Shown here piece by piece: positions 18,901-25,010 of a stretch of 25,010 nt of DNA (its first letter is position 1; every line of letters starts with the position of its first letter). Made by a program: the position numbers and the translations under genes. Source of the DNA: Brachionus plicatilis (Eukaryota; Rotifera; Eurotatoria; Ploima; Brachionidae); the NCBI GenBank assembly GCA_010279815.1, contig QEOQ01000503.1, positions 6,665-31,674 of the forward strand, written 5' to 3'. The notes under the pieces are model-generated. The model was not told the DNA's origin. It ran no database searches and was given only the letters and a program-made list of their open reading frames with translations.

Positions 18901-19114
18901 AGTCATTATCACGGTCACATGTCAAGGAATCGCTGGAATCGTCGGCAATATTGGTTTTTGTGCTGCAAGTTATTTCTATGTCACTATTCACATAATCGGA
19001 TGAGTCTTCTGTATAGTTTGAATTTATAATGAAATCTTATTTGTGTCAAAAAATGAACTCAATTAATAGTTAAAAAGAAATAAAATTACTTTTTATTTTA
19101 TTAAATTTATTCAT
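12991..19114 (-). CDS. BRD9: BRD7/BRD9-type bromodomain protein, complete, seven coding exons
   Basis: A chromatin reader of SWI/SNF (PBAF or ncBAF) remodelling complexes. Exons on the minus strand: 19090-19114, 18629-19008, 18457-18567, 18237-18403, 17997-18135, 17756-17945 and 12991-13319. They total 1,341 nt (446 residues), and every junction is in phase. The bromodomain spans about residues 70-172, with FGLPVTDDIAPGYS, IIKNPMD and MIYNK, whose Asn149 is the acetyl-lysine-binding residue. SKEKL after it resembles BRD9 SKERL. The family-specific C-terminal region follows: exon 5 ends GQ and exon 6 begins MGFLKRNKNG (BRD9 has MGYLKRNGDG). Exon 7 has FGSHAPTYDASYSSLSKEE and TTYGDET. Human BRD7 and BRD9 are about 600-650 residues. 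Here the lysine-rich N-terminus is reduced to MNKFNKIKK and the final helical region is absent, unless another exon was missed. Whether it is BRD7 or BRD9 is unresolved. Confidence 0.88.
13531..13799. repeat. AAGTC-family inverted-repeat element of about 270 bp
   Basis: The left end CAGAGTTGTTTAAAAGTC and the right end ACTAAACAACTTT are inverted copies of the family terminus. AAAGTCAAAGACTT lies just inside the left end. The interior is AT-rich, and the minus-strand frame across it is chance. Confidence 0.45.
13899..13915 (+). promoter_or_regulatory. TATA-box-like site in duplicate copy 1
   Basis: GGGGCTATAAAATGCG places TATAAAA at 13905-13911 in a GC-flanked context that closely fits a core promoter TATA box. 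It is identical in the second copy (TATAAAA at 14873-14879). It precedes the coding piece at 14356 by about 450 bp. Confidence 0.4.
14279..14319 (-). repeat. LINE-type 3' hairpin plus tail (copy 3, minus strand)
   Basis: Read on the minus strand: CCGAGAGAGCATTAGCTCGG, then TACAG and AAAAAAACAAATAA. The stem AGAGC/GCTC(T) with loop ATTA and the A-rich tail match the family. It is duplicated at 15249 as part of the larger repeat. Confidence 0.6.
14470..14861. other. Assembly gap (392 N)
   Basis: A run of N between two copies of a direct repeat, the usual place for an assembler to stop. The true length and the number of repeat units here are unknown. Confidence 1.
14863..15428 (+). repeat. Direct repeat, copy 2
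   Basis: Second copy of the unit at 13897-14469, again with GGGGCTATAAAATGCG and the inverted LINE-type hairpin. The 11-bp deletion and a TAA at 15379-15381 break the coding frame that is open in copy 1. Confidence 0.8.
15249..15287 (-). repeat. LINE-type 3' hairpin plus tail (copy 4, minus strand)
   Basis: Same sequence as the copy at 14279-14319, carried inside the second repeat copy. Confidence 0.6.
15364..15561 (+). pseudogene. C-terminal end of an unidentified basic/Ser-Asn-rich protein
   Basis: After an in-frame TAA at 15379, 59 codons run to a TAA at 15559-15561. They read TQASSTTAPKGIESDDNSND, a middle VLKRSIIDSVAKGQEMF and the end KRYWPCPNKCG. An AATAAA at 15562-15567 follows directly. 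The equivalent frame in copy 1 is open from 14356 into the gap and begins with a basic RKKRRP stretch. The protein is not recognised. The composition and its setting in a duplicated, repeat-laden intron suggest a transposon-encoded tail, with CxxxC at the very end. This copy is broken; copy 1 may or may not be intact. Confidence 0.45.
15796..15863 (+). mobile_element. 46-bp retroposed hairpin with 11-bp target-site duplication (copy 5)
   Basis: Perfect direct repeats TTCCAAATACC (15796-15806 and 15853-15863) flank a 46-bp insert. It consists of ATTCTGAAGGAGC, the loop TTAA, then GCTCGATACAG and a tail TTAACAAATAAATAATAA. The stem is GGAGC/GCTC with CTG/CAG able to pair outside it. The insert contains nothing else, so it is either an extreme 5' truncation of a LINE or a minimal SINE. 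The boundaries are seen directly; the mechanism (target-primed reverse transcription) is inferred from the tail and duplication. Confidence 0.8.
16060..16227. repeat. AAGTC-family inverted-repeat element of about 170 bp
   Basis: On the left, GGAGTCCAAGTCCGGACTT; on the right, AAGTCCGGACTTGGCCTTGG and the terminus ACTTTTAAACAACTCC. The arms are inverted AAGTCCGGACTT palindromes. Compact, non-coding. Confidence 0.5.
16396..16482. repeat. Nested palindrome within the transposon terminus
   Basis: GAAACACAACTTTGACGCA and its exact inverse TGCGTCAAAGTTGTGTTTC lie within the left terminal arm, about 50 bp apart. A diverged version is present in the right arm (17450-17545). The terminus can thus form a hairpin by itself, and may be a transposase-binding or end-processing structure. 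Confidence 0.75.
16729..17126 (+). pseudogene. Transposase C-terminal tail: acidic/Ser-rich segment plus AT-hook
   Basis: An open frame from about 16736 reads VDEVTPYDDVEDFTDDERY, then a TTQPSASSTNSSSS region, and stops at TATATAAG near 16997. In the +1 frame the same region continues as RRSWSSHPCQGQSTQEETSQ and ends VVKRRGRPKGSKIKR-stop at 17126. One frameshift therefore separates an acidic linker from a canonical AT-hook (RGRP core). There is no start codon or catalytic domain. AT-hooks bind the minor groove of AT-rich DNA, and a tail like this is plausible at the end of a MULE transposase. Family assignment is inference. Confidence 0.5.
19009..19089 (-). other. First BRD7/9 intron (81 bp)
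   Basis: The donor AAAA|GTAATT follows ATG and seven codons, and the acceptor is CTATACAG|AAGAC. The single overhanging base of exon 1 and the two leading bases of exon 2 form a Lys codon. Without this junction exon 2 has no in-frame ATG before an upstream stop. This is the least certain junction of the gene. Confidence 0.55.
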
Positions 19115-19293
19115 TTTAGAACAAAAAAAATAAATAGAAAATTATTAAAATTTAGTTAAAAATTTTAAATTATAAATATTGTATAAAAGTAAATTATGCT
19201 AATAGCATTAAGATTATGAATATGCAATATCACTGAGAGCTGTAATATTTTTTTTTCCTAAATTATTTATTTTAAAGTATATCATTTTTTCTT

Positions 19294-19357
19294 TTAATTA
19301 TTATCAAACATTTTAAAGACATGATTTTGAAATTCACTATTCAACTCGTAAAAGAAT
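19294..19357 (-). CDS. Possible terminal exon of an unidentified upstream gene
   Basis: The acceptor AATTTTTCAG|A is followed by 20 codons (FFYELNSEFQNHVFKMFDNN) and TAA, then AATAAA at 19266-19271 on the minus strand, about 23 nt later. The residue mix looks coding, and signal order is right for a last exon. No preceding exon was found within the next kilobase, and the protein is not recognised. If real, its stop lies about 180 bp upstream of the BRD7/9 ATG. Confidence 0.28.
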
Positions 19358-19654
19358 CTGAAAAATTTTATTTTTTTATTAATCACAATTTGGAGTGGCA
19401 AATTAATAATCTAATAATTAAAAAATCGACAATTGATAGCACAAAATTTAAATAAAATCTCCTAATTATTAATAATAAAATCGAATAATTACTAATTAAA
19501 TAGAAATCAAATATCTTTACTTATTGAAAAATGAAAATAAAATTTAGAAATCAATGTAATGTTATATTGCCTTTTATTTTTTAGCACCTATTAATATTAG
19601 GACATGTATCTTTTTTGATTTGTATATTTTTATATATTTCATTTCTATTTAATA
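19358..19654. other. AT-rich non-coding DNA
   Basis: No exon, RNA gene or clear repeat was recognised. Confidence 0.4.
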
Positions 19655-19700
19655 TGAAGGAGCATTAGCTCGAAACATAACTATAAATATAAATATTCAT
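19655..19700 (+). repeat. LINE-type 3' hairpin plus tail (copy 6)
   Basis: TGAAGGAGCATTAGCTCG, then AAACATAACTATAAATATAAATATT. The GGAGC-ATTA-GCTC stem is perfect; the tail is a degraded AAATA array. No target duplication was found. Confidence 0.6.
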
Positions 19701-20603
19701 AATAAGTTTTTAAAATGTTTGATATCTATTTAATTTAGTGCTAATTTAATTTTTATGCATAATATTGATTATTTACTATTTTTGGGGAAAACGATAAAAA
19801 ATTCGGGATTTTTTAATAAAATTTTGTGATATTCTTACTAAATTTCTCTTAAATAATTGGTAAATTCACAGGGTTTTAGACTATAAAAATCTTAAATGTA
19901 TTTAGATTTTAATAATATTAATACAGCGGCCTGGCCATTAAGCAGTTTTTAATGGTTAACAAGACATTTTTTTAATTAAAATTAAAATTATTGAGAAAAA
20001 AAAATGAAAAAAATTTAATGATTTTTAACTTAAATTAAATTTATGCAATAATTACCTAATACCAATTACGAAACTGCTATTTTAGATATAAAATCAAAAG
20101 TATTATTGTTATATCAACTTATTTTCAGACATGAGCCATATTTATGAATTTATTACCGCTTAAAATTAACTGTCAGGGTAATTTATAAACGGATTCTAGA
20201 TTTTAGAAATTCAGAAAGAAGTGATTAGTTCAGTTTTCATGGTGTAACTTAGGAAAATTCAAAAAACTAAAATATTAGTTTAAGAAAAAAATCATAAGAA
20301 CGTTAAAAATGATAAATAACGTGACAGTAAAAATTAGGAAAATATTTAAAATTTAGTTTCAGCATTAAATTCTATTAACTGATTTATATAGGTTAAAAAT
20401 AATTTAAACCTTTTAGTAAAGACTCTAAAATTCGATTATTTAAAAAAGATGAGACAAAAATTCGTAAAAAAGTAAATCCATATAAAATCGGCTATAAAAA
20501 ACACAAAAAGTATATGTTCATTCAGAAAAAAAAAAGTTAATGACTTGAACAAAACTATATTAATTTAAAAAATTCTACTTAAAAAATTAATTTAATTAAT
20601 TTT
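19701..20603. other. AT-rich non-coding DNA, no gene seen
   Basis: No supported reading frame. A single GC-rich word (GCGGCCTGGCC near 19926) is isolated and unexplained. Confidence 0.4.
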
Positions 20604-21026
20604 TTTTCTGATGAGCTGAAAGCTCCTTTTTTTAAATCAGTCATTCATTACTTTAATTTTTTTGTCCCGATTTATTTCATACAGTTTAATGATAATTCTA
20701 AACCTCAATAAGAGGTCAAAGTAATTTATCCTAGTACCTTTCGTAGTAAGCATTACCCATAATTCCCATCTTTTGCACTTCACTAGCTGATGGATGACCC
20801 GAGAGCATTTATAGATTTTGATCAAAGCCTTTCGTTAGTGAACCTAATGCTTTAACAACTACTGGCATGGTAATCGTAAAACAGTTTCACATCCTGCTGA
20901 TCTCAATTTCCAGGTCCTTATAAGTTATCTATTTACTTGTGCTTTTTTTAATCATTTGGTACGACTATTTCAATCAACAGACATGTTTTCTCTTTTGAAT
21001 AATATCGAACAATGTCCAGATAGTGA
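20604..21026 (-). pseudogene. Decayed LINE: C-terminus of the reverse-transcriptase polyprotein and 3' UTR
   Basis: Minus-strand translation, in two frames and with two in-frame stops, gives LDIVRYYSKEKTCLLIEIVV-PND, then YKDLEIEISRM, TMPVVVKALGSLTKGFDQNL and SASEVQKMGIMGNAYYERY, ending in TAG (20731-20733). This is the well-known tail of many non-LTR retrotransposon polyproteins (DIxVxD...KxxKYxDLxxEIxRxW...PVVVGALGxxxK...LQKxxLLGTA), in the expected order. About 105 nt after the stop comes GGAGCTTTCAGCTC, ATCAG and an A run, so the element ends in the same hairpin found elsewhere in the window. The upstream part is missing (5' truncation). The clade cannot be decided from this fragment. Confidence 0.75.
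20608..20627 (-). repeat. LINE 3' hairpin at the end of the decayed element (copy 7)
   Basis: On the minus strand, AGGAGCTTTCAGCTCATCAG followed by eight A residues. It has the same layout as the solitary copies (GGAGC, short loop, GCTC, AxCAG, A-rich tail) and ties that hairpin family to a LINE. Confidence 0.6.
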
Positions 21027-23094
21027 GCTAAGATGGTTCTTTACGATATTATAAGAACATTCCACAAGATGGTCGTATCGTTAGTGTTCGCTACTTTACT
21101 GAACTTCTTTTTGGAGGAAGTATTTAGCTTTATTAATAATATCATTATTATTATTATTATATTTTTTTAATTTAAACGAGAATCTGAATGATTGATAAGC
21201 ATTCAAATAACAAAAAAAGTCATTAATGTGCAATTATATATTAATAAGATAGGTAAATTACAATTTTGAGAATATTTTGTAAAATAATAATTAGATAAGA
21301 TAAAATCAGCAATTTGATAATAAGTAATTTTTTTCGTTTTAAATTAAGTTTGAATATTTTCAATTGAAAAAACAAAAAATTTGTTGATGATTAAACGAAT
21401 TTAAAGTAATAAAAACTTTGATTTTTTTAAAAATCAAGATCCAAGTTTCGAAACAGGACTTTATTAATTTTACTATGTTTTTATTTTTTTTCAAAAACTC
21501 CTCCATACTATTTGAATTATATAAAAAAATAAAATTCAATTTATTTATTTATTTTTAAAACATTCTAGATTACAAAAAATTTTCATTATCATTATATTGG
21601 CGTTCAGCCAAACACAAAAGTATGCATAATTAAAATTAATAATTTAAAATTATTATCGAAATAAATATAAAAGCTTCTATTTGATGAGAAATCTAATAAA
21701 TAGTAAACATTTAAAATCATTCTCTAAGGTAAGGATCAAAAATTAAATTAATATAAAAAACAGTTATACTAATTAAAGATAAAGTAATCAATTTAAGTAT
21801 TTTTAAAATTTATTTTTTATATTCATCAAAATAGTTTTTTTTATATCATATCAATTGTATTGTTTTACTTATACGTTTAAATTTAACAAAAATTTGAGAA
21901 AATTACAATTTGCAATAATAATTTGAGTATTTAAAAAACCTTAAAGGTACCTTAAAAGCTAATAAGTTTTTTAATTTTATTTTTTTTTGAATAATTAATA
22001 TTTCTACAGACAACCAGATAAAAATTATTGGTATTTTTAGAAAATTATTGTTTCTAAATTCAACACGTCAAAAATAAAATAATTAATTAGACAAATCATT
22101 TGTTAAACATTTCTTTATTGAATATTTTTTTGGAACTATGAATTTCGACTTTCTTCTGTAATGGTAGGACTTCAATTATGGCACTTAATAAATTAAGAAA
22201 ACGCGATTCACTGTAGGCCAAGGGTTGCTAATTTCATTTTTTTATTGATCTTTTAATTTTTTTAATGATAAAATTCTCTCTCAATGAAATAATCATGAAA
22301 ATCAATAAAATTTAATATTCATAATTAAATAAATTTGAATTAATTTTTAAATGAGCAAATTCTTTTTTATTGATTATAATTATTTATTCAAGTTATTTTG
22401 ACAGTGTTTATTTTTACTTGGAAAAATGTGTCTATCAAATATTTGGAAATTAATTAGGAAAATTTTTATTTTATTCATAGGAAGTTAAGGTTAAACAAAC
22501 TTGATTGATTTTTTTAACTATTATAAACTTAGATAAATTATTCACGATTATTAAGCACTTGCAGGTTGAGTGTAATAATTTGATTTGGACTTGGACTAAT
22601 ATTTCGTAATTTTGTTTATTGCGAAATTTAGAGATCATATTTTAAAGCATATTTATCAAGACGATAGGCTTCCATCACAATAAGGAACAGTTTAAATCCA
22701 TACAAAAATTCATATTATGTCACCTACCTTTAAAATAATTGTTAAGAAATATGACAATTTATGGCGAATTTAAAATATTAATCAATTTGAAAATTTACTT
22801 AGCAACTAGTAAAAGCTTCTATTAATCCAAAACAACCAACTAAATATTATTAAAATAAGAAAATTAGTCAAAATATAAAAATCTATTTTTTTTGTTAGAA
22901 AAAAACATAGTTATCGTTTCCTATCTTGAGACTAGTTCTCGAATATTTTATTTTTTTTAATATCTCGAACACTTGGTCCATTTTTTGCTATTCATGTCAT
23001 GGTCATGCTTGGTCATATTTTCCATTTGATTTGCCAAAATTCAATATTTACAGGTCATAATTTGAAAAAATAAGTTTTTTGAAATTTTTATTAT
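21027..23094. other. AT-rich non-coding DNA, no gene seen
   Basis: Two kilobases with no convincing exon. A mildly GC-richer patch at 22150-22225 contains AAGGGTTGCTAATTTC, which recalls hAT ends, but no partner end was found. AAGTC-like words occur near 22585. Confidence 0.45.
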
Positions 23095-23175
23095 TTACTC
23101 ATTTAAGAGATAATTTAGAGGGTAATTTCCTGTGGGTAGCTCATAACGACGTAGCGCCTTGTTTTCAGCCAGCAT
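23095..23175 (-). CDS. Short coding-like frame, possible exon
   Basis: ATG at 23173-23175 opens 26 codons (MLAENKALRRYELPTG, then NYPLNYLLNE) to TAA. An overlapping frame reads TCWLKTRRYVVMSYPQEITL to a stop, and both look compositionally coding. It is markedly GC-richer than the flanks. It lies about 270 bp from the X-box at 23443, on the side expected for a minus-strand gene controlled by it. No homologue is recognised and the correct frame is unknown. Confidence 0.25.
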   Translation of the reverse strand: MLAENKALRRYELPTGNYPLNYLLNE

Positions 23176-23442
23176 GTTAAGTATATTTTTGAATTAATTT
23201 TAAAAAATTTGTTAAACAAATATTCAACAATCCGTATCATTTCAATTGGGTTTATAAGTTCATATTTTTTTTCGTTTTGTTTGCTAATCAAGTACAATTA
23301 ATTCAAAAGAAATTTATTTATTTATTTTAAAAAATGTTTTAGTTTCAACATTTAAAAATTTAGCAGAGTCAAAGGGTTGTGTACATAACTAGTCAAATTA
23401 AAAGGCGTGTATATTTGGGTTTATAAAAGGTTCTCTTTTTTT

Positions 23443-23456
23443 GTTGCCATGGCAAC
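23443..23456. promoter_or_regulatory. Perfect RFX-type X-box palindrome
   Basis: GTTGCCATGGCAAC is a 14-bp perfect palindrome identical to the canonical binding site of RFX/DAF-19 transcription factors, which drive ciliary genes in animals. It stands in a GC-richer island (23440-23545) with a TATAAAAG word 20 bp to its left. Both strands of the island have short open frames, neither recognised. The match is seen directly; the regulatory role and target gene are inferred. Confidence 0.55.
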
Positions 23457-23545
23457 CAAAGTGTGCCACAAAGATAATGCTAATCTAGGCGGCGAAAGCC
23501 AAACAGAGCTACGACAAAGCTTGTCAATCTCAACTACTCGAGCAA

Positions 23546-24332
23546 AATTATGTTTGGCTTTATTTTTTTTTTCTATGAAGAGAAAATAATTTCAACTCTT
23601 CGTTTTTCTTGATGCTCGCCTCGTCTTTGCCTTATTATAATATTAGTTAGTAACATGAAAGAACTTGAATTAATTTTTAGTCGAAATCGATTTGCAATTT
23701 TTGTTGAGAAAAGAGAAAATAAAAGATTAATTTTGTGTTTTTATTTCAAATTATGATTTTAACTTGATTATGATTGACGAAAAAAAAATATTAAAATACG
23801 CTTGTTACAATTAGTAGCAAGCTATTTCCTAAGAAACAAAGCTTGAACTTGAGCATCGATATAATGGATGAATAGATAGATATTATTATAATTTATAAGA
23901 TAAGATACATAAAATTTAGAACAAAATTTCAACTCAGTGCAAGTAAACGAGAAATAATAATATTTTATGTTCGAGTTGCTTGCATTGATAAGTTCTAAAT
24001 ATAAGAACACAAAAAACAAAGTGAATCTCAATATTTTAATTTCAATTTTTTTTTATTCAAAAAAATATAAAAAATAAAATTTGTTTTGTTCAGTATGTTC
24101 CTTCATTAAGCGTTCAAAGCAGCATGCATGTTTATAACCATTTAAGTGAAAATTTGATAGCATAGAATTTCAAACTTCTATTTAAATTGTAAATATGTGA
24201 CGCAGATATCGTTTAATAGAAGAAATTTAGCTAGCAAATATCACAAGTGGCAAAAATTAGCAAAATTGTTGTCATTTAAATGCTTATTAATTTTTAAACT
24301 TTTTAAAAAAAAAACAACTACGATCTTTGGAT
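23546..24332. other. AT-rich non-coding DNA, no gene seen
   Basis: No supported exon or repeat. Frames here are short and low-complexity. Confidence 0.4.
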
Positions 24333-24452
24333 ATGTTTGTTCTTTTTGATACCATTAGTCCAAGGTTCCGACAAATTGTTTTCAGGCGATTTTATTTTGG
24401 AGATATCACAGTGGAAGAAATTTCCATACTTGGTATTAATGGTATCATATGA
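24333..24452 (+). other. Small palindrome-bounded island with an open frame
   Basis: TGATACCATTAGTCCAAG (24347-24364) and CTTGGTATTAATGGTATCA (24429-24447) form inverted arms around 64 bp. An ATG at 24333 opens 39 codons containing PRFRQIVFRRFYFGDITVEE and ending before TGA at 24450. The frame is balanced in composition but overlaps both arms, so it may be a chance frame within a tiny fold-back. Confidence 0.35.
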
Positions 24453-25010
24453 CAATCGGAATTAATGGCTCATTTAAAATATGGATAAATTGAGAGAGCT
24501 TTTTTTTAAACTTTTTATTTATTCTATCATCAATGCAAATAAAATTTTGAATAAACAACCATTTGAGTTTCTCATAATTCTATTCAAAGGTTTGCTTATT
24601 TATAACATCATGTGGACAATGAAATAAAAATACAAATAGTTGGACAAATTTTAAATTTAACAAAAAAGGAAAAAGATAATTTTGCAGCATTTTTTTTGTT
24701 GTTTTTTTAATATTTTTAAGATGACCAATTTTTAGATTTATCTTCTTGTTCAAAATTTCTGGGAAATTACAAAAATGATCTTTTAAATTTTTAATTAATA
24801 AAATAATAAATTTTTTTTTAAAAAATATCTTCATTTTCAAAGTTAAAGAACCCCAAATTCAATTCAATTTCAATTTTATTTAAAGTAAAAAAAAGAGTCT
24901 ATTACTCATCGATTATTTTGGAGCACGTTTGACAAATTTCAATTTTTTTTTAAATTTGACGCATTTTGGTTCTAACCACCATTGCTATTTTTGTGATCTA
25001 GTAGAAATGG
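24453..25010. other. AT-rich non-coding DNA, no gene seen
   Basis: No convincing exon or repeat to the end of the window. Minus-strand frames are dominated by Lys, Phe, Ile and Leu, as expected by chance in such sequence. Confidence 0.4.

Noticed and set aside
20608..20627. Possible hammerhead ribozyme: plus strand reads CTGATGAG...GAAAG
   Set aside because: The core words are only three bases apart, leaving no stem II, and no matching cleavage-site strand is present. The sequence is better explained as the reverse of the LINE 3' hairpin.
22150..22225. hAT-like end AGGGTTGCTAATTTC
   Set aside because: No partner inverted end or 8-bp duplication was found.
23407..23589. 60-codon plus-strand frame including MATKVCHKDNANLGGE
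   Set aside because: Its ATG lies inside the X-box palindrome and the 3' part turns into Phe/Lys-rich sequence. The opposite strand is equally open, so I could not choose a coding strand.
24580..24840. 86-codon minus-strand frame, and similar ones at 3479, 13527 and 23822
   Set aside because: Low-complexity residues expected from AT-rich DNA, with no motif. Some overlap repeat elements.
1..25010. CRISPR arrays, prokaryotic operons, rRNA or complete tRNA genes
   Set aside because: None seen. Repeats are transposon ends or AT-rich microsatellites, and genes are spliced.

Overview
The window looks like nuclear DNA from a very AT-rich invertebrate animal genome with small introns. The two clearly recognisable host genes, an MKLP1/KIF23-type mitotic kinesin and a BRD7/BRD9-type bromodomain protein, belong to families typical of animals. 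Their short introns (51-101 bp) have GT-AG ends, and splice phases and family alignments agree at almost every junction. Coding exons stand out as GC-richer islands, most sharply in the kinesin. A rotifer-like animal with abundant small transposons would fit, but the species is inference; nothing here is bacterial.

Layout, left to right. Positions 1-5898 contain no recognisable exon. They are probably the large second-half intron or 3' flank of the kinesin and are filled with fold-back elements (627-879, 2194-2707, 3887-4434, 4558-5462). Positions 5905-7245 hold the first three coding exons of the KIF23-like kinesin on the minus strand, ending inside the motor domain. Positions 7246-11430 are repeat territory: an AAGTC-rich inverted-repeat element, a 19-bp minisatellite, an AT-hook-like reading frame resembling a transposase tail, an 11-site CACCAAA array, and a 945-bp terminal-inverted-repeat element carrying a SWIM zinc-finger remnant. 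A second copy of the 2194-2707 element sits at 11438-11949.

Positions 12021-19357 form a head-to-tail minus-strand gene cluster. It consists of a possible terminal exon of an unidentified gene (19294-19357), then a complete BRD7/9 gene of seven coding exons (12991-19114), then a divergent NAT8-like acetyltransferase-fold membrane protein (12021-12820). The spaces between the stop of one gene and the ATG of the next are about 180 and 170 bp. The last BRD7/9 intron is 4,436 bp, against 51-101 bp for the others. It has swallowed a roughly 570-bp duplicated unit interrupted by a 392-base N gap, a 46-bp retroposed insertion with perfect 11-bp target duplications, and a 1,227-bp palindromic DNA transposon whose arms encode an AT-hook.

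Positions 19358-25010 are mostly empty AT-rich DNA. They hold a decayed LINE 3' end (20604-21026), a perfect RFX-type X-box palindrome (23443-23456) and a few short coding-like islands.

The most interesting thread is a small hairpin of about 25 nt (GGAGC-loop-GCTC followed by an A-rich AAATA tail). It occurs seven times. One copy ends the 3' UTR of the decayed LINE, and another is by itself a 46-bp insertion with its own target-site duplication. It therefore looks like a minimal LINE 3' recognition module that can be mobilised almost naked. A second thread is a set of GGC...GCC-ended non-autonomous DNA elements with 8-9 bp target duplications, probably moved by a Mutator-like (MULE) transposase.
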